64,000 bases of DNA from JAJYUU01 sp963822955 (GTDB lineage Bacteria; Actinomycetota; Actinomycetes; Streptosporangiales; Streptosporangiaceae), in NCBI GenBank assembly GCA_963822955.1, contig CAWGJS010000002.1, positions 1,240,001-1,304,000 of the forward strand, in the 5' to 3' direction. Positions 26,999 through 35,798 of the stretch are shown in pieces. How positions within the stretch are numbered: position 1 is the stretch's first letter; each line of letters begins with the position of its first letter. The notes beneath the pieces were generated by a model. That model saw nothing but the letters and a program-made list of their open reading frames with translations. It ran no database searches and had not been told where the DNA came from. The position numbers were made by a program, and so were the translations under genes.

Positions 26999-27484
26999 CT
27001 ACCAGGGGAGGCTAGTTCCGAGCTCATGCGTCAGGTTCTCGTTGACGTCGTCGGCGCTGTAAACATGGCGCGGCGGTGTCTCGAACGTGGCGTAGGGCGT
27101 CAGTCGCAGGACAACCCGGTTCTCCCGGACGATGCCTTCGGCGATCATGGACCGCATTGCCTCGGGCATCGGCTCGCCGGCCATCACGCCGGCGATGCGC
27201 ATCCCTAGGTCCACGTTGGCGTCCAGATCTGTCTCGACTTTGGCGTCGGCGTACACCTGCAGGTAGGTGAGCGGCCACTGCTCGTCGAGGACGCACAGCG
27301 CGACCTTCTGATTGCGCTGGACGGCCTTGGCCTTCGCGCGCGCGGCCATGGTCGAGACCAGGATGTCGTCGCCATCGACGACGTAGTACACGACGGTCAT
27401 GGCAGGCCCGTCCTGACGCCGGCTGTAGCCGAAGATCGCGGTGCGGTGACGCGCCACGAACTCTCTGCGTTCCTCGCGGTTCAT
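26999..27484 (-). CDS. PPOX-class F420/flavin-dependent enzyme
   Basis: A 161-aa split-barrel flavin or F420-binding protein of the pyridoxamine-oxidase-like family. It shows FVARHRTAIFGYSRRQDGPAMTVVYYVVDG (first strands), ARAKAKAVQRNQKVALCVLDEQ (the phosphate-binding stretch) and a C-terminal LRLTPYATFETP. The substrate is unknown; actinobacterial relatives reduce small electrophiles or bind F420. It follows the LivF-like gene by 20 bp and is the last gene of the second importer operon. Confidence 0.85.
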   Translation of the reverse strand: MNREERREFVARHRTAIFGYSRRQDGPAMTVVYYVVDGDDILVSTMAARAKAKAVQRNQKVALCVLDEQWPLTYLQVYADAKVETDLDANVDLGMRIAGVMAGEPMPEAMRSMIAEGIVRENRVVLRLTPYATFETPPRHVYSADDVNENLTHELGTSLPW

Positions 27485-27504
27485 GCTTGTCCTTTCTTGC
27501 GGGG

Positions 27505-28221
27505 TCAGGTTGCGCCGAGGTAGAGGCGCCCGACGTCGGGGCTATCGAGGAGCTCAGCGGCCGGTGCGGCCATGCGGACGGTGCCGGCGTCGAGGATGGC
27601 ACCGTTGTGGGCGATGCCCAGGCCCGAGCGCGCGTTCTGCTCGACCAGCAGGATGGTCCGCCCGTCGTTGCTGAGCTCGGCCAGGGTGCCGAAAATCATG
27701 CTGCGCGCGCGTGGTTCCAGGCTGGCTGACGGCTCGTCGAAGCAGAGGACGGGTGGGTCGACCATCATGGTCCGGGCGATCTCCACGGTCTTCTGCTCGC
27801 CGCCGGACAGGGAGCCGGCCAGCTCGTGGCGGCGCCGCGCGACGATCGGGAATCGCTCGGCGATCTCGGCGGCCCGTCGCGCGACCGCACGGCGGTCGGG
27901 GTTGATGTATCCGCCCATGAGGACGTTGTCCCAGACTGACATGGCCGGGAACAGGCCGCGTTCCTGGGGCACGTGGGCGAGGCCGCGGGTGAGCAGGGCT
28001 CGTGACGACCAGCCGGTGACGTCATCCCCGGCGAGACTGACTGTGCCGGCGGTGGGTGCGAGCAGGCCGCTGATAACCCGGAGGACTGTCGACTTGCCCG
28101 AGCCGTTCGGCCCGATGAGGCAGGTGATCTGGCCGGCGGGCACGTCCAGGTCAAGGCCGCGCAGGATGTCGCCCTGTCCGTATCCGGCTACGATGCCGCG
28201 CAGCTGCAGCCCAGCGTCCAT
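27505..28221 (-). CDS. Liv-type ABC importer ATPase (LivF-like), cluster 2
   Basis: A 238-aa ATPase with Walker A (GPNGSGKST), RGLAHVPQERGLFPAMSV (Q-loop region), signature SLSGGEQKTVEIARTMM and Walker B (VLCFDEPSA). The Walker B has Cys-Phe rather than Leu-Leu, which is tolerated. The ordering after LivG, and length, identify it as LivF-type. It is separated from LivG by 3 bp, so translation is coupled. Confidence 0.9.
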   Translation of the reverse strand: MDAGLQLRGIVAGYGQGDILRGLDLDVPAGQITCLIGPNGSGKSTVLRVISGLLAPTAGTVSLAGDDVTGWSSRALLTRGLAHVPQERGLFPAMSVWDNVLMGGYINPDRRAVARRAAEIAERFPIVARRRHELAGSLSGGEQKTVEIARTMMVDPPVLCFDEPSASLEPRARSMIFGTLAELSNDGRTILLVEQNARSGLGIAHNGAILDAGTVRMAAPAAELLDSPDVGRLYLGAT

Positions 28222-28224
28222 AGG

Positions 28225-28956
28225 TCAGTCTCCTAGGTAGGCGTCCAGGACGCGGGGGTCATTCTGCACCTTCCCTGGAGCGTCGCAGGCGATTGTCCGG
28301 CCGCGGTCCAGCACGATAACGGGATCGCACAGCCGCATCACGAACTTCATCTCGTGCTCGACGATGAGGAAGGTGACACCCTGGGCGTGCATCCGGCGGA
28401 TGTGGTCCTCGATCGTCTTGACCATGACGGGGTTGATGCCGGCGGCGGGCTCATCGAGCAGGACGAGGGCGGGTTCGGCCATGAGCACGCTCGCGAGCTC
28501 CAGCAGCTTGCGCTGTCCGTAGGACAAGCGGCCGGCGGCAGCGTCGGCGTGGGCACCTAGCCCGAACTGGTCGAGAAGCTCTTCGGCGCGTCGCCGGTCC
28601 GGGCCGGCGACGCGGCGGCGGAGCAGCGCATGCCAGGGCTCGTTGCGGCCGAGAATGACGTTCTCGGCCGCGGTCAGGCCGGGGAACACGCGTGCCTGCT
28701 GGAAGGTGCGCGACAGGCCGAGACGCTGCAACCGGCACGGGTCGGGACGACGGACGGGGCGCCCGCCGAAGGCCAGGCTGCCCGTGTCGGCGGCCTGGTA
28801 GCCGGTTATCACGTTGAAGGCCGTGGTCTTCCCTGAGCCGTTGGGCCCGATGAGGGCGGTGACCGATCCCTCGGCGACCTCGAAGCTGCAGCTGTCCAGG
28901 GCGCGGACTCCGCCGAAGGATTTGGTCAGTCCCTGCACTGCGAGCAGCGCGCTCAT
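28225..28956 (-). CDS. Liv-type ABC importer ATPase (LivG-like), cluster 2
   Basis: A 243-aa ATPase with Walker A (GPNGSGKTT), LSRTFQQARVFPGLT (Q-loop), signature LSYGQRKLLELASVL, Walker B (LVLLDEPAAG) and the switch His (IVEHEM). ATG at 28954-28956 is chosen, since it overlaps the LivM stop and begins at the fold; the frame is open to 29307 but that part is Arg/Pro-rich shadow of LivM. The C-terminal LDAYLGD is typical LivG. Confidence 0.9.
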   Translation of the reverse strand: MSALLAVQGLTKSFGGVRALDSCSFEVAEGSVTALIGPNGSGKTTAFNVITGYQAADTGSLAFGGRPVRRPDPCRLQRLGLSRTFQQARVFPGLTAAENVILGRNEPWHALLRRRVAGPDRRRAEELLDQFGLGAHADAAAGRLSYGQRKLLELASVLMAEPALVLLDEPAAGINPVMVKTIEDHIRRMHAQGVTFLIVEHEMKFVMRLCDPVIVLDRGRTIACDAPGKVQNDPRVLDAYLGD

Positions 28957-30005
28957 CCCAGATCCCCGGCGGAGAAAATGGAGTCGGTCGCGACCTGATC
29001 GCGCACGGTAGTGCCGGGTCCGGACCTGGTCCGCAGCCGGCTCAGGCGGTGGGCTAGCGACGGAACGATCCCCTCCGGGAGGAGGTAGATCACGAGGAGG
29101 AACAGCGCGGCGTACGCGAGGAGGTAGAGCTGACTGGCCCCGAAGCGGTAAGCGAGGTACTGCTGTGCGGGGCCGATCAGGGCCGCGCCGACGACCGGGC
29201 CCCACAGGGTCCGCCGCCCGCCGAGGAACGCCATCAGGACGGCACCGAGTGCGAGAAGCGGGTCGATGGCGAAGCCGGGGTACAGGAAGCTGATGTAATA
29301 GGCCCACACCGCGCCGAAGGCGGCGGTCAGGCCCGCACTGACCGCGAACGCGACCAGCTTGACCAGCTCGGTCTGGACACCGAGGCCCCTGGCGCGGTCC
29401 TCGTCGTCACGCACGGCGTTGAGCGCGAGCCCGAGCTTGCTGGTCCGTACCACCCAGCACACGGAGAGGGTGAGGGCGAGCAGGGCCGCCATCGCGTAGT
29501 AGAAGGGGCGCTCGAAGGTGGCCACCGGGAACGGCGCGATAGGCACGATGAGGCCCGAGGAGCCCCCGGTCAGACTGCGGATGTTGTAGGCCAGCGTCTG
29601 GACCATGAACAGCAGTGTGATGGTCAGCACGGCGAAGGCGGCGGCCCGCGTCCGCAGCAGCAGGCGGGCGACCGGCAGTACGACCACGGCGGTGCCGACG
29701 GCGATCGGTGCGACCAGGATGAACGGCCGGTAACCCCCGCCCACGCCAAGGTGGGTGGTGCCGATGGCCATGGCATAGGCCCCGACACCGAAGAAGGCGG
29801 TGTGCCCGAGGGCCGGGTAACCTGCGTAACCGCCAAGCAGGTTCCAGGCCGCCGCCAGGCCGGCGTACATCACCGTGAACACCAGCAAGTTGACCTGCCA
29901 GTGCTGGCCCGCGACAAAGGGGAGCATGGCCAGGACTGCGAGGAAGGCCACCGCCCGGGTGGCGCCCGCCGGGCGGATCCGGGAATGCGGGTCGAGCCGG
30001 GTCAC
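28953..30005 (-). CDS. Liv-type ABC importer permease (LivM-like), cluster 2
   Basis: A 350-aa polytopic permease. It contains the LivM signature GGYAGYPALGHTAFFGVGAYAMA, the cytoplasmic loop LGLALNAVRDDEDRARGLGVQTELVK, and about ten hydrophobic segments. The C-terminal tail of about 40 residues is hydrophilic. It overlaps the genes on both sides by 4 bp. Confidence 0.9.
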   Translation of the reverse strand: MTRLDPHSRIRPAGATRAVAFLAVLAMLPFVAGQHWQVNLLVFTVMYAGLAAAWNLLGGYAGYPALGHTAFFGVGAYAMAIGTTHLGVGGGYRPFILVAPIAVGTAVVVLPVARLLLRTRAAAFAVLTITLLFMVQTLAYNIRSLTGGSSGLIVPIAPFPVATFERPFYYAMAALLALTLSVCWVVRTSKLGLALNAVRDDEDRARGLGVQTELVKLVAFAVSAGLTAAFGAVWAYYISFLYPGFAIDPLLALGAVLMAFLGGRRTLWGPVVGAALIGPAQQYLAYRFGASQLYLLAYAALFLLVIYLLPEGIVPSLAHRLSRLRTRSGPGTTVRDQVATDSIFSAGDLG

Positions 30006-30877
30006 ATCGCCCCCCGAAGTTGCCGGCCGAACAGGCCCTGCGGCCGGACGATCAGGACCGCGAACAAGACGACGAGAAATGAGAAGGATGACCAGTCAGG
30101 CGAGATCACGGCGGCGACAACCGACTCGACAACGCCCAGGATGACCGCGGCGACGATCGTTCCCGGCATGCTCAGCAGCCCGCCGAGCACGGCGATGGAC
30201 AGCAACTTGGACAGCAGGTCGTACTGGGTGTTGCCGTTGAACGACAGGATCATCCCGAAGAGCGGTCCCGCCGCTCCCGCGGCGGCCACTCCCAGCCCCA
30301 TCCCGACGGCCGAGATCCGGTCCACGTCTACGCCTAGCAGCCTGGCAGCGACCGGGTTCTGGGTGGTGGCGCGGAGCGCCCGGCCTAGTCTGGTGCGCTG
30401 ACGGATGAGCTGGAGCACGGCCAGCACCGCGACCGCGAGGACGAACGCGAAGAACCGCACCTCGGGGATCTGGAAGCCGGCCACGGTCCAGGAGTTATTG
30501 GCGTAACTGGGGGTGATCAGGCGCGTACTGGTTCCGTAGGTATAGTCCAGCACTCCCTGGATTCCGATGCCCAGCCCGTACAGGACGAGCAGGCCGAGTT
30601 CGGCGCTCGACCGGCTGAGCTGGCGGAGCAGCAGCACGTAGATCCCGTAGCCGATGGCGAACATCGCCGGGATCAGGATGAGTATCGACAGGAACGGGTC
30701 GATTCCGAAATCGGTAAAGAGCGTGAAGCTGAGAAACGAGCACAGGATCGCGAGGATTGCCTGGGCGAAGTTGATGGTGCGGGTCACGCCGAAGATCATC
30801 GCCTGACCGCTGGCGATCAGCGCATAGACGCCGCCGAACAGGACTCCCACGATGACGGCCTGCACGAACAGGTGCAT
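30002..30877 (-). CDS. Liv-type ABC importer permease (LivH-like), cluster 2
   Basis: A 291-aa permease beginning MHLFVQAVIVGVLFGGVYALIASGQAMIFGVTRTINFAQ, the LivH signature, with the ATPase-contact loop LGRALRATTQNPVAARLLGV. ATG at 30875-30877 lies 2 bp after the binding-protein stop; the longer frame to 31120 is antisense-like Arg/Gln-rich sequence within the binding-protein gene and is rejected. Confidence 0.9.
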   Translation of the reverse strand: MHLFVQAVIVGVLFGGVYALIASGQAMIFGVTRTINFAQAILAILCSFLSFTLFTDFGIDPFLSILILIPAMFAIGYGIYVLLLRQLSRSSAELGLLVLYGLGIGIQGVLDYTYGTSTRLITPSYANNSWTVAGFQIPEVRFFAFVLAVAVLAVLQLIRQRTRLGRALRATTQNPVAARLLGVDVDRISAVGMGLGVAAAGAAGPLFGMILSFNGNTQYDLLSKLLSIAVLGGLLSMPGTIVAAVILGVVESVVAAVISPDWSSFSFLVVLFAVLIVRPQGLFGRQLRGAM

Positions 30878-30879
30878 TA

Positions 30880-32112
30880 TCAGCCTGTCCAGGCGGGCTT
30901 GGCGATCGGCTTGGCGAGCGCCGCGGCCGACGGGTACACCGGCAGCAGCTTGCCGCCGACCCACTGCACGACGAGGTCGGAGCCCAGCGGAGAGCCGTAC
31001 TTGTCCCAGCTGAGATTCCCCTCGACCGTGGGCCAGCTGCCCTTGTGGAGGGCCGAGATAATGGTCGCGTTGTCGACGTTCCCGTATTTCTTGGCCACCA
31101 GCTGGAGCAACTGGCCGCATGCGTACGCTTCGGCGGCGGACGGGTCAATGTCTGCGGCCGTGCCCCCGTACTTCGCGACATAGGCCTGCTCGAAAGCGGC
31201 GTTGCCGACTGACCTGGCCTCCGGGAACCAGTCGCCGGTGCTGAAGATCCCGTTGGCATTGCCCGCCCCGACCTGGCTGGTGAAGGTCGGGTCGTTCGGC
31301 CCGTTGGTGAAGAAGACGAATTTCGGCGTGAAGTGGGCCTGGATCATGCCTTTGACTTCGGCGACCGAGTCTGCGGTCCCGGTCCCGGAGACGAGCAGGT
31401 CGGGCTTTGCCGCGACGATTCTGGTTACTACCGGACTCAGGTCCACGGTTTCAGTGGAATAGACAGTTGAGTACACCGTCTTGATGCCGGCGGCTTGAAG
31501 GCGCGCGCGGACCACGCCAACGATCGCCTCCGTAAACGGGTCGTCGGCCGAGGGGTAGGCCGCCGTCTTCGGTTGCTGCGCCTTCGGCAGCGAGAGAATG
31601 TAGTCAGCGAACGCGTCGCCCGCGCTGATGATCGGGGCGGGCTGGGCCAGGAACACGTCGTTCAGGTGCAGCGAGAAGACCTGCGGTGCGGCGCCCGAGG
31701 GCTCGATGAACGCATAGCCGAAGCGGTGCGCGACAGTCGCCGTCGGGATCGTGAGCAGGCTGGAGAACGGGCCGAACACCAGGCTGACCTTGTCGGCCGA
31801 GATCAGGTTCTCGTAATTGGACACCGCCTGGGTCGGGTTCGAAGCGTCATCGACAACCTTCAGGTCGACCTTGCGCCCGAGCAAGCCGCCATGCGCGTTG
31901 ACCGTGTCGGCCCACAGCTGATAGCCCTGCAAGGCCGGCTTGGCCATGTCGGCAAAGTCGCCCGACAGCGACATAGATATCCCGATGACAAGCGGCGGCT
32001 TAGCAGCGCCATTCGAGGATCCACTCGCCGACGTCGAACACGCCGCCAGCAGCAGCGCACCCGCCAAGCACGCCGGTATAGCCCAACTAGAACGTCTCGC
32101 TGCTATCGCCAT
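30880..32112 (-). CDS. Branched-chain-type substrate-binding lipoprotein, cluster 2
   Basis: A 410-aa extracellular binding protein of the Peripla_BP_6 fold. The signal is lipoprotein type (IPACLAGALLLAACST, lipobox LAAC). The mature protein has IGISMSLSGDFADMAKPALQGYQLW, GGLLGRKVDLKVVDDASNP and VSLVFGPFSS, all usual landmarks. It leads an operon with LivH, LivM, LivG, LivF and a PPOX enzyme. Two operator-like palindromes lie 26-60 bp upstream. The divergent hydrolase and dioxygenase suggest the ligand is an aromatic or ring-cleavage acid, by inference. Confidence 0.9.
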   Translation of the reverse strand: MAIAARRSSWAIPACLAGALLLAACSTSASGSSNGAAKPPLVIGISMSLSGDFADMAKPALQGYQLWADTVNAHGGLLGRKVDLKVVDDASNPTQAVSNYENLISADKVSLVFGPFSSLLTIPTATVAHRFGYAFIEPSGAAPQVFSLHLNDVFLAQPAPIISAGDAFADYILSLPKAQQPKTAAYPSADDPFTEAIVGVVRARLQAAGIKTVYSTVYSTETVDLSPVVTRIVAAKPDLLVSGTGTADSVAEVKGMIQAHFTPKFVFFTNGPNDPTFTSQVGAGNANGIFSTGDWFPEARSVGNAAFEQAYVAKYGGTAADIDPSAAEAYACGQLLQLVAKKYGNVDNATIISALHKGSWPTVEGNLSWDKYGSPLGSDLVVQWVGGKLLPVYPSAAALAKPIAKPAWTG

Positions 32113-32137
32113 GGCGTGTCCCTTAAGTTACGTCGCC

Positions 32138-32172
32138 GGTTACATTGCTCCCATGATGGGAACACTGTTACC
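32138..32172. promoter_or_regulatory. Paired palindromic operators between the importer and FAH operons
   Basis: Two 15-bp sites lie head to head: GGTTACATTGCTCCC (32138-32152) and GGGAACACTGTTACC (32158-32172). Each is a near-palindrome, and together, extended by one base pair at each inner end, they form a larger inverted repeat matching at 14 of 17 paired positions. The second matches the motif before the TetR start (26176-26190) at 13 of 15. They fit a bidirectional control region for the Liv operon (leftward) and the hydrolase operon (rightward). Confidence 0.65.
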
Positions 32173-32228
32173 GTGACAGTACTGGCGTAACCAAGAGCCA
32201 GTCAATGCCCCCAAAGGAGTCGTCGCCC

Positions 32229-33089
32229 ATGAAGATCGCCAATGTCTCGGGGCGGCTCGCCATCGTCACTGATGAGGGCGGCATCGACATCGAGAGAGCG
32301 TCTGCTGGCCGCTTCGGGCCCAACCCCGAGGCCATCTACGAGCACTGGCAGGCGTTCCGCGCCTGGGCGGGCGACGCGCCATCGCAGGGCGGCGCGCCAT
32401 CGCAGGGCGGCGCGATCATCGGCGATAGCGATCTGGGGCCGCCGTCGCCGAGACCGGCTCAAGTGTTTGCGATCGGCATGAACTACCGCGACCACGCCGC
32501 TGAGACGGGCCTTGCGCTGCCAGCCAGTCCGGCGACCTTTACCAAGTTCCCTACCTGCCTGACGGCCCCGTTCGCCGACGTCGTCCTGCCCAGCGAGGCA
32601 GTCGACTGGGAGGTCGAACTCGTCGTCGTGATCGGAGTCCGGGCTCGCCACGTCGGCCCGTCCGAGGCGTGGGACCACGTCGCCGGCGTCACGATCGGCC
32701 AGGACCTGTCAGAGCGGGTGGTCCAGTTTGCATCGGGCGGGCAGTTCTCGCTCGGCAAGTCCTTCCCCGGCTTCGGTCCCACTGGCCCGTGGCTCGTCAC
32801 ACCCGACGAACTAGGTGACCCGGACGACCTAGAACTCGGCTGCAGCGTCGATGGCTGCGAAGTCCAGAAGAGCCGCACCTCGCAGCTAGTCTTCGGCGTG
32901 CCCGAACTCATCGTCCAGCTGTCAGCTGTGCTGCCCCTGCTGCCCGGCGATCTGATCTTCACCGGCACCCCGGCAGGGATCGGCGCGACTCGCCAGCCCC
33001 CTCAGTTCCTTCGGCCGGGCCAGGTCCTGACCAGTTACATCGAAGGCGTCGGCACCATGGCCAACCGCCTCATCGCCCCCCCCGCCTAA
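32229..33089 (+). CDS. Fumarylacetoacetate hydrolase family protein
   Basis: A 286-aa FAH-fold enzyme; relatives hydrolyse, decarboxylate or isomerise beta-diketo acids in aromatic degradation. Motifs: IGMNYRDHAAETG, KFPTCLTAPFADVVLP, the acidic metal-binding VDWEVELVVVIG, and the C-terminal PGDLIFTGTPAGIGA with the catalytic-site Gly/Pro. ATG at 32229 has AAAGGAG upstream; an upstream in-frame ATG at 32205 has no such site. A 6-residue unit APSQGG is duplicated at about residues 50-61 by an 18-bp tandem repeat, in the non-conserved N-terminal arm. Confidence 0.88.
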   Translation: MKIANVSGRLAIVTDEGGIDIERASAGRFGPNPEAIYEHWQAFRAWAGDAPSQGGAPSQGGAIIGDSDLGPPSPRPAQVFAIGMNYRDHAAETGLALPASPATFTKFPTCLTAPFADVVLPSEAVDWEVELVVVIGVRARHVGPSEAWDHVAGVTIGQDLSERVVQFASGGQFSLGKSFPGFGPTGPWLVTPDELGDPDDLELGCSVDGCEVQKSRTSQLVFGVPELIVQLSAVLPLLPGDLIFTGTPAGIGATRQPPQFLRPGQVLTSYIEGVGTMANRLIAPPA

Positions 33090-33109
33090 CACAAGCAAAG
33101 GCAGTCATC

Positions 33110-34031
33110 ATGGCCCTGCACCGGCTCACGTCAGTCTGCATCGGCGTCCCGAACGTCGCCGAGACAGCCGCCTACTACGAAGAGTTTGGCCTGACCCGCC
33201 TCGACGACGACCGATTCGCGACCGTCGACGGCGGCGAGCAGCTCCGCATCGTGCACTCACCGCGGCGGCGGGTCGTCGAGCTCGGCATCGGAGTCGCCGA
33301 TCCCGACGACCTTGACTCGGTTGCCGCGCGCCTGGCCGCGCTCGGGGGCAACGCGAAGCAGACGCCGGACGCCGTTACGGCCGTCGATCCCGGGACCGAG
33401 ATCCGGGTCGTCATCAGCATCGCTGACCCGGTCATCCAGGCGGCGGCTCCCGCGATCACCCAGAACGCGCCTGGTCGAGCCGACCGGGGCACCGGAAGGG
33501 CCGAGCCCATCGACCGCGCGGATGATGTCCGGCCCCGCAAACTCGGGCACGTCGTGCTGGGCTCCACCGACCTCGAGGCCAGCGAGAGGTTCTTCATCAA
33601 GGGAGTCGGCTTCAAGGTCAGCGACACCATCGCCGGCGCGGCCTCGTTCCTCCGATGCTCGACGGATCACCACAATCTTCTAGTGCAGGCGGCGCCGATC
33701 CCGTTCCTGCACCACACCTCCTGGCAGGTCGACGACGTCGACGAGATCGGCCGCGGCGCGACCGCACTGCTGAGCAAGGACCCGACTCGCCACGTGTGGG
33801 GGCTGGGCCAGGCATCATATCGGGTCCAACTTCTTCTGGTACCTCAAGGACCCCGCAGGCAACTTTAGTGAGTACTACGCCGACATGGACTGCATCATCG
33901 ACGACCAGCTCTGGGACCCTGAGGTCTGGAACGACATCCGGGCCCTCTATAGCTGGGGACCCCCGGTTCCAGGATCATTCCTCGCCCCGGACGACCTCGC
34001 CGAGCTAATGGCCGCCTCTCATAAGGAGTGA
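33110..34031 (+). pseudogene. Extradiol ring-cleavage dioxygenase-like VOC protein, one frameshift
   Basis: A two-domain VOC protein of about 306 aa when repaired. The first domain starts LHRLTSVCIGVPNVAETAAYYE. The second has KLGHVVLGSTDLEASERFF, LHHTSWQVDDVDEIG and, in the next frame, WYLKDPAGNFSEYYADMD. The His, His and Glu positions of a type I extradiol (catechol 2,3-dioxygenase-like) iron site can be seen. An extra A near 33810 breaks the frame inside GLG(R)HHIGSN; removing it restores the protein. It follows the FAH gene by 20 bp, as expected for meta-cleavage of a catechol. Confidence 0.82.
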
Positions 34032-34110
34032 GGCGTGGCGCTTGACGCCCTCATGTAGCGCAGCGGCCGACGGGTACTTTCAGCGAGGGACCCGGCGACT
34101 TGCAAGGCGG

Positions 34111-34435
34111 ATACCAATGGCAGCGACGGGCGAGCCGGTCGCAATTCGGACTTGACGTCAGGGCCGTGGCGGAGGCGATTGGCGACGGCCCGCTGATATC
34201 AGCGTGGGAGGCGGCCAAGCTGCAACGGATCGCCGGGGGCGAGTTCTCGGCTCAGCTCGCGCTGTCTCTCGCGCTCAAAGACGTGCACCTCGCGCAGCAG
34301 GCGCTCGGTGACGACAGGTTCGCGGTCCTTGACTGCCTGGCAGCTGAATGGCAGCCGATCGTTGACCGGGGCCTTGGTGACCATGACCTGACCGTCGCCA
34401 CACGCGCGCTCGAGCTACAGGACGGCTCGCAATGA
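34111..34435 (+). pseudogene. 3-hydroxyisobutyrate dehydrogenase-type C-terminal fragment
   Basis: About 100 residues match the C-terminal helical domain of NAD(P)-dependent 6-phosphogluconate/3-hydroxyisobutyrate-type dehydrogenases (GLDVRAVAEAIGDGPLISAWEAAKLQRIAGGEFS, LALKDVHLA, DRGLGDHDLT). The Rossmann domain is missing and there is no catalytic Lys motif, so this is a remnant. A deletion between the dioxygenase and this point would explain it. Confidence 0.7.
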
Positions 34436-34515
34436 CGCTGATCAGCTGCACGACGATGTGCGAGCAGGCGGTCCCGAAGCAACTATTTCCCGTCGCCGCC
34501 CTGAACTCGCAGCGA

Positions 34516-34634
34516 TGCGGGTACCAACCAGACCTGGCAGGGCACGGTAAACAGGCACGCACGAGCGCTACCAAGGCGATCTCCGCCACTTCGTCGAGGA
34601 CACCGCCCAGCTGGCGAAAGCGCTCCGGTCATGA
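34516..34634 (+). pseudogene. 3' fragment of the gene upstream of the HEPN-like gene
   Basis: About 20 residues (ERYQGDLRHFVEDTAQLAKALRS) read in frame to a TGA that overlaps the next ATG. This looks like the helical C-terminus of a gene once co-transcribed with the HEPN-like gene. It could be the nucleotidyltransferase-type partner, but it is too short to decide. Confidence 0.4.
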
Positions 34635-35014
34635 CCCCGGACCAGTTGCTCGCCGAGGCGGACCGGCTCCTGACCACTGTCGTTCCGGGTACCCGCGGTC
34701 GCTGGCCGCGAGCCTGCGCGTGGCTGACAAGGCTCGCCCTTGAGCAGGCGCTCGAAGAGTACTGGACCCGCACGCTGCCCGAAGCGGTGAACTGCGGCGT
34801 GGGCCCGAAGTTGCTGCTGCTCCCCCAGTACGCGAGCGCGAGCACCGCGGGGCTGGCGGCGGAAGCATGGTTCGGCCTCGCCCGCGCAACCCACCATCAC
34901 GCCTACGACCTCGCCCCGACCGCCGTCGAACTGCGGCGCTGGCATGACCTCGTCCGCACCGTCATCGCCCAATTGGCGGCAACGGATCAGAAGGTCGGCG
35001 CTGCGGCAGATTAA
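34631..35014 (+). CDS. HEPN-like helical protein
   Basis: A 127-aa all-helical protein: PDQLLAEADRLL, WPRACAWLTRLALEQALEEYWTR, LLPQYASASTAGLAAEAWFGLARATHHHAYDL and LRRWHDLVRTVIAQL. The RxxxxLxxxxAxE-type helix and the HHH before the last helix resemble actinobacterial HEPN-type proteins found with nucleotidyltransferase partners. The canonical RxxxxH motif is not clear, so nuclease activity is not claimed. It overlaps the preceding fragment in ATGA. Confidence 0.55.
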   Translation: MTPDQLLAEADRLLTTVVPGTRGRWPRACAWLTRLALEQALEEYWTRTLPEAVNCGVGPKLLLLPQYASASTAGLAAEAWFGLARATHHHAYDLAPTAVELRRWHDLVRTVIAQLAATDQKVGAAAD

Positions 35015-35081
35015 CGGCGCCGGGCCTAGCATCTGGACTACCAGCCCGGCTGACGCTACGTACATGACGTACACTAAGAAC

Positions 35082-35387
35082 ATGAGTGAGAACGCCGTGC
35101 CGCTGCCTTACGAAGTCCAGGAAATGACCACGACCGAAGCCCGCAAGCACCTCCCGGAGCTGGTCAACATGGCTGCCTACGGTCATGTCACCACCGTGCT
35201 CGTCCGCGACGGCCGCCGGCTTGCGCGCATCGTCCCCGAGGAGGACGCCTGGGTCTACAGCCCCGCCTGGCAAGAAAAGCTCCGGCAGGCCGAAGCCGAC
35301 CTGGCTGAAGGCCGCACCCAGGGCTTTGCCGACGACGAGGACTTCCTCCGGCACCTCGACGCCATAGATGACGAGGCCGGCGGGTGA
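35082..35387 (+). CDS. Phd/YefM-type antitoxin
   Basis: A 101-aa antitoxin: VQEMTTTEARKHLPELVNMAAYGHVTTVLVRDGRRLARIVPEED is the Phd/YefM fold, followed by an acidic helical tail. The ATG is preceded seven bases earlier by TACACT, a -10-like hexamer, and there is no ribosome site, so the mRNA may be leaderless. Its stop overlaps the toxin GTG in GTGA. Confidence 0.83.
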   Translation: MSENAVPLPYEVQEMTTTEARKHLPELVNMAAYGHVTTVLVRDGRRLARIVPEEDAWVYSPAWQEKLRQAEADLAEGRTQGFADDEDFLRHLDAIDDEAGG

Positions 35388-35683
35388 AGTACCGGACCAC
35401 CGCCGGGTTCGACGCGGCGCTGGCCAAACTGCCTCGAGAACATCGCAAGCTGTTCACCGAAGCTGTCCGCAGTCATCTGACTCCTGCGCTCGCGGCAGGC
35501 GCGCACCGCGGTACGACTCCCTGGCCAACCCGACTGCGCATCCACAAGATCGGTGAGGTCTACTCGCTCACATGGAGTTTCTCCGGCCCTGACGGCCGGG
35601 CGCTGTTCAGCATCAGCCCCGACAGCGACGGCCAGCCGCTGCTGACATGGCTCGCCATCGGGTACCACGACATCTACCAATAG
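35384..35683 (+). CDS. RelE-type toxin-like protein
   Basis: A 99-aa protein with a RelE/ParE-like strand pattern: KYRTTAGFDAALAKLPREHRKLFTEAV, then HKIGEVYSLTWSFSGPDGRALFSI and WLAIGYHDIYQ. The C-terminal IGYHDIY is the RelE-type end, with His/Tyr as possible catalytic residues. It overlaps the YefM-type antitoxin, giving a complete-looking module. Confidence 0.75.
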   Translation: MKYRTTAGFDAALAKLPREHRKLFTEAVRSHLTPALAAGAHRGTTPWPTRLRIHKIGEVYSLTWSFSGPDGRALFSISPDSDGQPLLTWLAIGYHDIYQ

Positions 35684-35798
35684 AGGGGCTTGCTGCAACT
35701 CGCAGGCGCAGCCAGCAACAACTCCGGCTTCCGCGTGCTCGACTGTGTCATCGCTCCCAGAGTTCCGAATACACGGACCAGGAGGAAGAGTTACGGGC

